Below, one piece after another: positions 1-6,127 of a DNA stretch of 7,960 bases (the first letter of the stretch is position 1; every line of letters begins with the position of its first letter). The DNA lies in assembly GCA_910584655.1 (NCBI GenBank), contig CAJUBJ010000016.1:1-7960 (forward strand), read 5' to 3'. The notes beneath the pieces are model-generated. The model did not search any database, had not been told where the DNA came from, and saw nothing but the letters and a program-made list of their open reading frames with translations. The position numbers were made by a program, and so were the translations under genes. The DNA is from an uncultured Bacilli bacterium (GTDB taxonomy: Bacteria > Bacillota_I > Bacilli_A > RF39 > UBA660).

Positions 1-188
1 TTATGACAGCAGAAGAAGATTACCAAAAATGTCTAAATACAGATAGAAGAATAGCCAGAGAAGAAGGTCGTGAAGAAGGTCAATCACAAATAATAAAATG
101 TTTTATAAAAAATGGAATGTCAAAAGAAGAAATAAATAAAATAACAAAAATATCTATAGAAGATATAGAAAAATTAATATTATTATAA
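1..188 (+). CDS. Rpn/PD-(D/E)XK nuclease-transposase family protein, C-terminal end (partial)
   Basis: Only the last 61 or so codons are in the window. The frame is open to the left edge, so the ATG at position 3 is probably an internal methionine. What remains is the charged C-terminal tail typical of the Rpn (recombination-promoting nuclease / putative transposase, PD-(D/E)XK) family. It has an Arg/Glu/Gly stretch (REEGREEGQ) followed by a two-helix segment of the form IIKCFIKNGMSKEEINKITK, then SIEDIEKL, which resembles the small helical module ending many of these proteins. The nuclease core with its catalytic acidic residues lies upstream and cannot be checked. In the family, members nick or cleave DNA and promote RecA-independent recombination. 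Whether this copy is intact is unknown. The family call rests on the tail alone, which can also occur in other helical proteins. Confidence 0.6.
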   Translation, partial: MTAEEDYQKCLNTDRRIAREEGREEGQSQIIKCFIKNGMSKEEINKITKISIEDIEKLILL

Positions 189-208
189 TAAATTAATAAG
201 TAGACCAT

Positions 209-256
209 ATACTTCCTACTCAAGTGATATATTGAACTTGAAAGGAAGTATTTTTT
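209..256 (+). terminator. Terminator-like hairpin that includes the ribosome site of the next gene
   Basis: ATACTTCCT (209-217) pairs perfectly with AGGAAGTAT (243-251). Inside it TCAAGT (220-225) pairs with ACTTGA (236-241), leaving a 10-nt loop. A run of six T follows at 251-256. It lies 20 bases after the stop of the upstream nuclease-family gene and fits an intrinsic terminator for it. The right arm also holds AAGGAAG (242-248), the Shine-Dalgarno site of the SIS gene starting at 257, so read-through RNA would fold its ribosome site into the stem. Confidence 0.6.
225..233 (+). promoter_or_regulatory. Candidate extended -10 promoter of the SIS-HAM1 operon
   Basis: TGATATATT fits the extended -10 form TGnTATAAT with one mismatch in the hexamer. 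No convincing -35 box lies 16-18 bases upstream. Transcription would begin near 240, just before the AAGGAAG ribosome site, giving a very short leader that lacks the left arm of the hairpin around it. This is inference from pattern only. Confidence 0.35.
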
Positions 257-1174
257 ATGAAACTAAATATGTATGAAAATTATAATTTATTAGAAAGGAG
301 AGTTTTAGACACTTTAACAAAAACTGACTTAGAAAAAATTCAAAAGGCCTTACAACAAATAAAAACACCAACAATTTGTACAGGTGTTGGTGGATCAAAT
401 GTTGTGAGTAATTTTGCCAGTAAAGTAATAAGTAAAAAAAATAATTGCATTGCAGAAAATTGTGAACCACGAAGTATCATTTATAGAAATCTAAATGGAT
501 ATGATAATGTTTTGGCATGCAGTTATAGTGGAGAAAATCTTGGTGTAGAAACATCATTTAATAATAATTTAAATAAATATCTTTTATCAACACAACAAAA
601 AGAAGATGTTAATAACATAACGTATGAGTCAAATTTCGCTAAAGAAGATAGTTTTATTTCATTGGCAGCAACATTAATGCCAATGAGTATTTTACTAGCA
701 TATTATACAGATAATGATATTGCTCTTATTAGAGAAATTCTTTCGACTAAAAAAGAATATTTAACTAAAATTTCAAAAATCTATGAAATTTTATCTGGTT
801 ATGATACAAGTACAGCTTCAATTTTTTTAGAATCAACATTAACTGAATCAGGTATTGCAATACCAATAGTTCATGATAAATATGGGTATTGCCATGGTCG
901 AAGTACAACTTCAAAAAATAATGACTCATCCGCAATTATATTTAATAAAAATACTGAGCTAGATCAAAAATTAATATTTGAAATTTCTCCTCATTATAAA
1001 GAAGTAGTTCAAATAGATAGCCGATATCATGACCAAATAATTGATGATTTCTTTTTTACATACCAATCAATGCTACTTGCTAAATCAATAGCAACTAATA
1101 CAAATAAAGATTTATCAAGAGTAGAGTATTCACCTTTGGTAAAAAAACTTTATTACTTTGAAGGAGGTATGTAA
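257..1174 (+). CDS. SIS-domain sugar-phosphate-binding protein
   Basis: A 305-residue protein of the SIS (sugar isomerase) fold, which binds phosphosugars in isomerases such as the GlmS isomerase half and in related regulators and deglycases. The first SIS unit begins with GVGGSNVVSNFASKVI (residues 43-58), the nucleotide-binding-like turn after strand one. SYSGEN follows at 89-94, matching the Ser/Thr-rich SxSGET phosphate-binding loop of the family. A second unit is suggested from about residue 195, with KYGYCHGRSTTS (208-219) in the place where GlmS-type proteins carry their ExxHG segment, and a final D-S-R-V-type strand near 285-290. There is no glutaminase domain and no signal peptide, so it is cytoplasmic. 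The start at 257 has AAGGAAG seven to eight bases upstream, although that site lies in a hairpin. The next gene starts two bases after this stop. The exact substrate cannot be read from the sequence. Confidence 0.75.
   Translation: MKLNMYENYNLLERRVLDTLTKTDLEKIQKALQQIKTPTICTGVGGSNVVSNFASKVISKKNNCIAENCEPRSIIYRNLNGYDNVLACSYSGENLGVETSFNNNLNKYLLSTQQKEDVNNITYESNFAKEDSFISLAATLMPMSILLAYYTDNDIALIREILSTKKEYLTKISKIYEILSGYDTSTASIFLESTLTESGIAIPIVHDKYGYCHGRSTTSKNNDSSAIIFNKNTELDQKLIFEISPHYKEVVQIDSRYHDQIIDDFFFTYQSMLLAKSIATNTNKDLSRVEYSPLVKKLYYFEGGM
1161..1168 (+). promoter_or_regulatory. Strong ribosome site deciding the HAM1-like start
   Basis: AAGGAGGT is a near-perfect anti-16S complement. It is placed 7 bases before ATG 1176 and lies inside the last codons (Glu-Gly-Gly) of the SIS gene. 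It favours 1176 over an upstream in-frame TTG at 1158, which would lie before the site. Confidence 0.8.
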
Positions 1175-1175
1175 T

Positions 1176-1784
1176 ATGACAATAACTTATGTAACAGGAA
1201 ATCATGGTAAATATATTTCCGTAAAAGAAAAATTTTCCAAGCATAATATACCTATAGAATTTTATAATTATGATTTTGAAGAATTAAATATAAATGATAT
1301 TGAAATTATTTCTAAAAATAAAGCTGAAAAAGCATATGGAATTTTAAATCAGCCATGTTTTGTAGCTGATTCTGGTTTCTATGTAAGAAACTATCCAAAT
1401 AATCCAGGATATCCTGGAGCATTTGCTAAACGAAGTGGAATTGCAGATAATGTCGATAAATTTTTGAAAGTAATGGAAAATGTTACAGAAAGAGAAGCTT
1501 TCTTTCTTGATTGTGTAACATTCTATGATGGTAATGAATTCTACACTTTCTTTGGCGAATGTGAAGGAACAATTTCTTACGAAAAAAGAGGGAATCACAT
1601 AGCAAAAGCAAAATCTAACCTTTGGTATGTTTTTGTCCCTAAAAATCATAATAAAACATTAGCGGAGATGACAGATGAAGAAAGAGAAAATCGTCATGAT
1701 GGGCATACTTCTGCTTATGAAGAATTTATTAATTGGTATAAGAATAACTACTTGACTCAAAAATGTTTAAAAAAAATCAAATAG
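1176..1784 (+). CDS. Divergent HAM1/RdgB-like NTP pyrophosphatase
   Basis: A 202-residue protein of the HAM1/Maf-like (ITPase, RdgB) superfamily. Family members hydrolyse non-canonical purine NTPs such as dITP and XTP to the monophosphate and pyrophosphate. Visible landmarks in family order are: TGNHGK (7-12), the phosphate loop; NKAEKAY (48-54); FVADSGFYV (62-70), matching the catalytic DDSGL segment with the second Asp kept at 65 and the first replaced by Ala; PGYPGAFAKRSG (77-88); FFGECEGTI (125-133); RG (138-139); and TLAEM (161-165). Two hallmark segments are altered. The GFGYDPIF base-binding region reads SNLWYVFVP (147-155), and the SHR motif near the C-terminus reads RHDGHTSA (173-180). 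Length is normal for the family, so this is a complete but specialised paralogue whose substrate may differ from dITP. It starts two bases after the SIS stop and is surely co-transcribed with it. Confidence 0.8.
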   Translation: MTITYVTGNHGKYISVKEKFSKHNIPIEFYNYDFEELNINDIEIISKNKAEKAYGILNQPCFVADSGFYVRNYPNNPGYPGAFAKRSGIADNVDKFLKVMENVTEREAFFLDCVTFYDGNEFYTFFGECEGTISYEKRGNHIAKAKSNLWYVFVPKNHNKTLAEMTDEERENRHDGHTSAYEEFINWYKNNYLTQKCLKKIK

Positions 1785-1804
1785 CAATTAACTATTTGAT
1801 TTTT
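1772..1804. terminator. Bidirectional terminator between convergent genes
   Basis: AAAAATCAAATAG (1772-1784) pairs with CTATTTGATTTTT (1792-1804) around a 7-nt loop. Read forward it ends in five T. Read in reverse it ends in at least six T, from the A run at 1771-1776. The stop codon of the HAM1-like gene (TAG 1782-1784) is inside the stem, and the reverse-strand gene stops at the adjacent base 1805, so one hairpin serves both. Confidence 0.85.
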
Positions 1805-2668
1805 CTATTTATTAAATATACCTTTAAATTTATCAATGAATTTCTTGGATAAAGATACCTTTTTATTATCCTTTTTAGAAGTAAATCCTAAAATTCTTTC
1901 TTCATCTTCAATAGCTTGTTTTTCACGCTTTTCTTTTTCTTCAGGTGTAATAATTTTATATGTAGTAACAAAGCTTTTTTTATCATCACTTAAATGACTT
2001 GAACACTCAAATTCCCCAAAAAATTCATTATGATCCATATTTTCACTAATAGAAAGAGTTTGAGCAGATTGCAAAAATCCTAATGGTAAAACTTCATTAG
2101 CTTTAAAGAAAGCACCATCTTTTCTACTAATAATAAATTGAAAAGGGTTTAGGCCCTGATTTGCTACATAGGAAAATTCTTCATTATCACCACCTAAAAC
2201 AAAACCATTACAATCAGCAACTTCTGGAAAAGGCATTTTTATATGGCCCTGTTTAAACCATAAAATATCTCTAATAGAATACATTTTATGTTTTAATTCT
2301 CCGTGTTTACTAAGTAATTCTTCCAAAAATTCACTATTTTCAATTTTTATCTTTTTATTATACTCTCTAGCAATATCATCCATTTCATCACCCAACATAT
2401 AACCCTGTTCTAATAATTCTTTCTCATTCATATTTTTATATGTTCTAAAGTCAACTATCCAATCAAGATTTGAAAAAAATTCTATTTCTTTTATATCAGT
2501 AAACTCTTCAAAATTCCATCTGTTCTCATCATTAACAATAAAAATATTGTAAAAAAATCTTTGCATAATACTGACAGGAATTGATGAACAAGAATGCATT
2601 AACATTGCAATATCGTTTAATTGTACGTAAGCCTTTTTTATACCATTCTCCACATTAAATATTTTCAT
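1805..2668 (-). CDS. Unrecognised cytoplasmic protein, 287 residues
   Basis: I do not recognise this family. The start is well supported: AAGGAGG (complement of 2676-2682) lies 7 bases before the ATG. There is no signal peptide or membrane segment. The N-terminal 75 residues are mixed and aromatic-rich, with RFFYNIFIV (37-45) and FFSNLDWIVDF (64-74). Acidic helical segments cover about 80-130. A beta-rich middle follows, with FVLGGDNEEFSYVANQG (156-172) and FQFIISRKDGAFF (176-188). A charged helix, PEEKEKREKQAIEDEERIL, occupies 242-260, and a lysine-rich tail ends in KKFIDKFKGIFNK, which could be an amphipathic nucleic-acid or membrane-surface contact. It is a single-gene unit, convergent with the HAM1-like gene and divergent from the repeat lipoprotein, with 140 bases between the two divergent starts. 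No function can be assigned. Codon use and base composition look like the neighbours. Confidence 0.85.
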   Translation of the reverse strand: MKIFNVENGIKKAYVQLNDIAMLMHSCSSIPVSIMQRFFYNIFIVNDENRWNFEEFTDIKEIEFFSNLDWIVDFRTYKNMNEKELLEQGYMLGDEMDDIAREYNKKIKIENSEFLEELLSKHGELKHKMYSIRDILWFKQGHIKMPFPEVADCNGFVLGGDNEEFSYVANQGLNPFQFIISRKDGAFFKANEVLPLGFLQSAQTLSISENMDHNEFFGEFECSSHLSDDKKSFVTTYKIITPEEKEKREKQAIEDEERILGFTSKKDNKKVSLSKKFIDKFKGIFNK

Positions 2669-2690
2669 AAAACGTCCTCCTTATCTATAT

Positions 2691-2699
2691 AGTATCACA
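2691..2699 (-). promoter_or_regulatory. Candidate extended -10 for the reverse-strand gene
   Basis: On the reverse strand this reads TGTGATACT, an extended -10 (TG, one base, then GATACT with four of six matches). Transcription would begin near 2684, just upstream of the AAGGAGG site, giving a very short leader. No good -35 box was found, so this is tentative. Confidence 0.3.
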
Positions 2700-2755
2700 A
2701 TATTAATCATTATAAAAATTAAATAATAAATAACATTTTTATAAAATATACTTAT

Positions 2756-2784
2756 TTGACAAAAACATCTTATTTCCTTATAAT
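2756..2784 (+). promoter_or_regulatory. Perfect-consensus sigma-A promoter of the repeat lipoprotein
   Basis: TTGACA (2756-2761) and TATAAT (2779-2784) are both exact consensus hexamers with the optimal 17-base spacer, preceded by A/T tracts that could act as an UP element. Predicted transcription start is near 2791, directly before AAGGAG (2795-2800) and ATG 2809, so the leader is about 18 bases. The lipoprotein is predicted to be strongly and perhaps constitutively expressed. Confidence 0.9.
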
Positions 2785-2808
2785 TTTTCATTAAAAGGAG
2801 TCAGCAAA

Positions 2809-4716
2809 ATGATAGTTAAAATAAACTCAGAAAATATAAAAAAATTAAATAAAAAGATAAAAAGAACAAAAGTTACAAGTTTGTTATTAAGTGGAGTTCT
2901 GGCAACTTCATTATTAACTGGTTGTAATAAAACTATGGTGGATACAAAATATGGCTTTGATAAAGCATTAATATTAGGTGATGATACTTCAATCATATTA
3001 GATGTAGCCAATTGGTTAGATTATGAAGGTGAACAATTGCAAATCATAACTGAAGATAATATGGCAATTCTTACCTCTGCTTTTGATACAAATGCATTTT
3101 ATGGACAAAGTGAAAATTATGGAATTAAGGAAGTAGCTACATCATCAATATCTGAAGATGGTGAAGTTTATGATTATTCATCTGATAAATCTACCTCCTT
3201 ATATAACAAATCATTTTTTGATGGAATATGGGCTTTTAATAAGGCTGTAGTATTTAATGGAAATAATGCTTTAGTTTTACCTATAGAAAAATGGAAAGAT
3301 TATGAGGGAGAGCAACTTCAAATAGTAACATCTAATGGCTTGGTTCTTAACTTATGTAGCTATAATACCAAACTTATCAACGATCAAAAAAGTACAATGC
3401 AAGCTTCAGATTTTGCCCAGAGTTATGTTGGAACTGATGGAATAGTAACTGATATATCTGGTGAAAATTATAAAATATTTAATTATGATTTAGCAGACTT
3501 TAATTTTGGTTTTAATAAAGCTTTAATCTTAAAAGATGATAGTGTAATAATATTGCCTGTTGATAAATGGTGCGATTATGAAGGAGAACAAATCCAAATA
3601 AATGTAACTAATGGACCAACTTTATTGAGTGCAGCTTACAATACAATATTAATAAATGATATAAAATCTGAAATAAAAGCTAATCAAGTAGCAGAGTGTT
3701 TGTGTAATAAAGGAAAAATATATGATTTAACCGAAGGATACGATTATAGTAAACCTATATATTTTAATGGAACAATTATAGATTTTAATTATGGATATAC
3801 AAATGGTATTGTATCCAATAACAATAGTGCTACTTCATTTAAAGTTGATAAATGGAATGATTATGAAGGAGAACAATTACAAGTAAAGTTAGAAACTGGG
3901 GATATATTTCTTACTTCATCAATGTTTTTAAATTTAGTAAATGGGGGGAATGAACAAATAAATGCAAGTACATTATCTTCAATGTTTGGGATTAAAACTA
4001 TCGATAACTCAAAAGGAAACATTGATTCTACATTTCATAATCAATATATTATAGATACGGAATTGAAATTTAACTATGCTTTAAAAGTAATAGATGGTAA
4101 TGTGACAATTATTCCTCTGAAAAGCTGGCAAGATTTTTATAATACAGATGGTAAAAAAGGGTATAATGAAAAAAAATATCCATTTTCTAAAAATTATAAA
4201 AATGATTTAAGTCGCACATTAGATTTTTTACTTGAAGAAGATGAGGACGAAGAAAAAACTGCTCCAAATTGTGAACAAATTCAATTAGTTTTACCAGATG
4301 GAAGCGTTATAGTAACAACATCTTATGATACAATTCTTGTAAAAAATGTAACAGATATTAAAGACTTAGCAGAATATTTTAGAGGAGAAAATGGCATAAT
4401 AACAGATTTAACTCCTTATGTAGGAGAGCCTGACCTTTCTTTTTGGAATCAATCACTTTTCGATACAAAATATAACTTTCCGTATGCAATTTTGAGCAAT
4501 GGAAAAACATCTCAAGTATTCAGATTAAAAAATTGGCTAGATTTCCAAGAAGGAGAACAATTACAACTTAACTTAAGTGACAATACAGGTTTTTTAACTT
4601 CATTTGTAAATACAACTTTAGTATCCCCTAAGACTGAAGGGCTAGAAGAAATACTTGCCGCATCATTTAATGGTACATTAGATAATGGTCAAAAATTAAT
4701 TAAGACTTATGAATAA
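2809..4716 (+). CDS. Secreted lipoprotein of six tandem ~92-residue repeats
   Basis: A 635-residue protein with a lipoprotein signal: a Lys/Arg-rich n-region (residues 11-21), a hydrophobic stretch (22-36), and lipobox LLTGC with the predicted lipidated Cys at 39. The mature protein would be anchored on the outer face of the membrane. The rest is six copies of one unit, centred on Trp 69, 162, 254, 349, 440 and 576. The core reads roughly FNKALIL..D...I.LPV.KW.DYEGEQLQI....G...LTS.YNT.LI, followed by a linker ending in G-x-I-x-D-L-T. Repeats 1-4 and 6 keep W-x-D-(Y/F)-x-(x)-GEQ. Repeat 5 has about 43 extra residues between the Trp and CEQIQ, including an acidic patch, LLEEDEDEE (474-482). There is no catalytic motif. 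The pattern of short beta strands suggests repeated beta domains for binding or surface display, which is inference. It is monocistronic, with a perfect promoter and its own terminator. I know no characterised function for this repeat. Confidence 0.9.
   Translation: MIVKINSENIKKLNKKIKRTKVTSLLLSGVLATSLLTGCNKTMVDTKYGFDKALILGDDTSIILDVANWLDYEGEQLQIITEDNMAILTSAFDTNAFYGQSENYGIKEVATSSISEDGEVYDYSSDKSTSLYNKSFFDGIWAFNKAVVFNGNNALVLPIEKWKDYEGEQLQIVTSNGLVLNLCSYNTKLINDQKSTMQASDFAQSYVGTDGIVTDISGENYKIFNYDLADFNFGFNKALILKDDSVIILPVDKWCDYEGEQIQINVTNGPTLLSAAYNTILINDIKSEIKANQVAECLCNKGKIYDLTEGYDYSKPIYFNGTIIDFNYGYTNGIVSNNNSATSFKVDKWNDYEGEQLQVKLETGDIFLTSSMFLNLVNGGNEQINASTLSSMFGIKTIDNSKGNIDSTFHNQYIIDTELKFNYALKVIDGNVTIIPLKSWQDFYNTDGKKGYNEKKYPFSKNYKNDLSRTLDFLLEEDEDEEKTAPNCEQIQLVLPDGSVIVTTSYDTILVKNVTDIKDLAEYFRGENGIITDLTPYVGEPDLSFWNQSLFDTKYNFPYAILSNGKTSQVFRLKNWLDFQEGEQLQLNLSDNTGFLTSFVNTTLVSPKTEGLEEILAASFNGTLDNGQKLIKTYE
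2938..4623 (+). repeat. Six protein-level tandem repeats (W-x-DYEGEQ-L-Q units)
   Basis: The cores of the six units lie at about 2938-3102, 3217-3378, 3496-3660, 3781-3948, 4057-4344 and 4459-4623. The conserved Trp codons are spaced by 93, 92, 95, 91 and 136 codons, and the last interval falls back to about 93 when the 43-residue insertion in unit 5 is removed. At DNA level only short blocks such as GATTATGAAGGAGAACAA stay similar (near 3018, 3298, 3574 and 3859, and in altered form near 4550). The duplications are therefore old and diverged rather than a recent slippage array. Confidence 0.88.
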
Positions 4717-4740
4717 AACTCAAAACATTGAGTTTTTTTT
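4715..4740 (+). terminator. Intrinsic terminator of the lipoprotein gene
   Basis: AAAACTCAA (4715-4723) pairs with TTGAGTTTT (4728-4736) around a 4-nt loop, with a T run at 4733-4740. The stem begins within the stop codon. Its right arm doubles as the -35 element of the next operon. Confidence 0.88.
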
Positions 4741-4756
4741 CTGTTTTTATTATAAT
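4728..4756 (+). promoter_or_regulatory. Promoter of the Ppx-like operon, -35 inside the terminator stem
   Basis: TTGAGT (4728-4733, four of six matches) and exact TATAAT (4751-4756) are separated by 17 bases. Transcription would begin near 4763, followed by AAGGAGG (4767-4773) and ATG 4781. The -35 hexamer is the right arm of the preceding terminator. Confidence 0.7.
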
Positions 4757-4780
4757 AAGCCTATATAAGGAGGAAAAGCT

Positions 4781-5677
4781 ATGAAAGAATATTATATTGA
4801 TTTAGGTTCATCAACTATAAAAGTATATGAATATGAAACCGAACTTAAATTAATAGAAGAACACTCAATATATTTTAAAAACAATTTTGATAGTGTAAAA
4901 GGAATAAGTAAAGAAAATTTAGAAGATTTGTGTACATATTTTAAAGAATTAAAAGAAAAATACAATCTAAAGTATGAAAATACTAATATATTGGCAACTG
5001 GTATTTTCAGAAATCTATGTTATGAAAAAAAGAATGAGCTAATTAAATTATTTAATGATAAATATGATTTACATTTTAACATCATATCTCATGGAATCGA
5101 AAATTATTATTTAGGTCGTGCTATGCAAAATGATTACAATGGCAAAAAAGTTTTAATTATAAATATGGGTGGTAAAACTACTGAACTTGTTACTTTCAAT
5201 GGTGATAAAATTGTAGCAACAGACAATCTAACAATAGGTGTAGCTGACCTTTTGAATAAATTTACAAGCGTAAATGAATCAACTAGTGGAGACACAATAG
5301 AAGAAATGACAGATTTTGTTGCTGAAAAATTATCCAAAGTTGATTTAGACATAGATTACGATTGTGCCATATTCACTGGCGGAGAAGAAAGATTTGAACT
5401 ATTAACAAAATTTAACTTAGTTCCAAATACTTTATTTAATGATGGAATTCACAAATATATGGTTAGCTTAGAAGACTATATCGCAGGAACAGAAAACGTC
5501 TTCTATAATATAACAATGGAAGAACTATATAATTTAATGCCTCAAAATCCTAAATGGATGGATGGCGCAAGAAGTGGAGCGATTCTTCCACTAGCAATAT
5601 TCAAAAAAGCTAATATAAAATGGATAGTTCCATCAGATTTGAATTTAATTAATGGTGTTATTAATGATAATAAATAG
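4781..5677 (+). CDS. Ppx/GppA-like phosphatase of the actin-like ATPase fold
   Basis: A 298-residue protein resembling the catalytic two-domain part of exopolyphosphatase / guanosine pentaphosphate phosphohydrolase (Ppx/GppA). In that family, enzymes remove terminal phosphate from polyphosphate or pppGpp in the cytoplasm. Landmarks are: DLGSST (7-12), the first phosphate loop; LATGIFRNL (71-79), the position of the family's AT-S-A-x-R segment; ISHGIENYYLG (102-112), matching IxGxEEA with Glu 107 as the likely catalytic residue; NMGGKTTEL (128-136), the second phosphate loop, with Asn where Ppx usually has Asp; FTGGEERFE (198-206); and a C-terminal GARSGAILPLAIF (262-274) followed by IVPSDLNLINGVI. 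There is no HD or C-terminal extension, so it is the compact form. AAGGAGG lies 7 bases before the start. The downstream flavin-fold gene begins 11 bases after the stop, in the same operon. Substrate (polyP, pppGpp or other) is unproven. Confidence 0.75.
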   Translation: MKEYYIDLGSSTIKVYEYETELKLIEEHSIYFKNNFDSVKGISKENLEDLCTYFKELKEKYNLKYENTNILATGIFRNLCYEKKNELIKLFNDKYDLHFNIISHGIENYYLGRAMQNDYNGKKVLIINMGGKTTELVTFNGDKIVATDNLTIGVADLLNKFTSVNESTSGDTIEEMTDFVAEKLSKVDLDIDYDCAIFTGGEERFELLTKFNLVPNTLFNDGIHKYMVSLEDYIAGTENVFYNITMEELYNLMPQNPKWMDGARSGAILPLAIFKKANIKWIVPSDLNLINGVINDNK

Positions 5678-5688
5678 GAGAGATAAAT

Positions 5689-6093
5689 ATGAAAGAAACA
5701 TTTGAATTTTTAAAAATTAGAACACAAGTAAACTACTTAACTACAATAAATGGTGAAAAACCAAGTTGTCGTCCTTTTGGAGATCCAGTATTATTTGATG
5801 GAAAAATATATGCTTTAACTAGTAAGACTAAAGAAGTATCAAAGCAAATAGCTAAGAATAATAATGTATGTATTGTAGCTTATGATGGAACAGAATGGAT
5901 AAGAATTGACTGTAAATTGATAGATGACAGTGAAAATATAGAAGCAAAAAAAGCTATTATAGAAGAATTCGATTGGGCAGAAGAAGCAGGATACACTTTA
6001 GACAATCCTGATTTCCAAGTGCTATATTTAGCTAATGCTAATGCAAAGATATATGATGAAGATGGAAATATAAAAAAAGAGTACACATTCTAA
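5689..6093 (+). CDS. Pyridoxamine 5'-phosphate oxidase-family (FMN split-barrel) protein
   Basis: A 134-residue single-domain protein of the PPOX-like FMN-binding split beta-barrel. Typical features are: an opening helix, then YLTTINGEKPSCRPFGD (16-32), the strand pair with the conserved Arg-Pro-Phe; VLFDGKIYALTSKTKEVSKQI (34-54), where Thr-Ser-Lys-Thr-Lys is the usual flavin phosphate contact; NNNVCIVAYDGTEWIRIDCKLI (57-78), the barrel strands ahead of the Asp-rich turn; and a short helical end. The length matches small PPOX-fold proteins rather than true PdxH, which is around 200 residues or more, so a role in flavin, haem or F420-like redox chemistry is possible but unspecified. AGGAG (5676-5680) overlaps the stop of the Ppx-like gene and lies 8 bases before this ATG, showing tight operon linkage. 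No terminator hairpin follows the stop. Confidence 0.85.
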   Translation: MKETFEFLKIRTQVNYLTTINGEKPSCRPFGDPVLFDGKIYALTSKTKEVSKQIAKNNNVCIVAYDGTEWIRIDCKLIDDSENIEAKKAIIEEFDWAEEAGYTLDNPDFQVLYLANANAKIYDEDGNIKKEYTF

Positions 6094-6103
6094 TCACCTT
6101 AAC

Positions 6104-6127
6104 TATTCATATAATTACATATGAATA
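6104..6127 (+). promoter_or_regulatory. Palindrome holding a TATAAT box at a leaderless start
   Basis: TATTCATAT (6104-6112) and ATATGAATA (6119-6127) form a perfect 9-bp inverted repeat with a 6-base centre. An exact TATAAT lies at 6110-6115, which would place transcription start at about 6121-6123, on the ATG itself. No Shine-Dalgarno site precedes ATG 6121. The -35 region is weak (TTCTAA near 6088). The palindrome over the -10 could also be an operator. Confidence 0.55.

Noticed and set aside
255..470. Reverse-strand open frame opposite the SIS gene
   Set aside because: It is antisense to a well-supported conserved gene, and its Phe/Leu-rich product is what an AT-rich complement yields. 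The same applies to reverse frames at 1344-1649, 2778-3011, 5134-5352, 5880-6086, 6330-6515 and 7601-7852.
1158..1175. In-frame TTG at 1158 as an earlier start for the HAM1-like gene
   Set aside because: The AAGGAGGT site lies at 1161-1168, downstream of this TTG and correctly spaced to ATG 1176. The family's first strand begins at MTITYVTGN.
2809..4716. DNA-level tandem repeat or phase-variable array in the lipoprotein gene
   Set aside because: Only short blocks match at DNA level and the units are well diverged. No simple-sequence tract long enough for slippage was seen.
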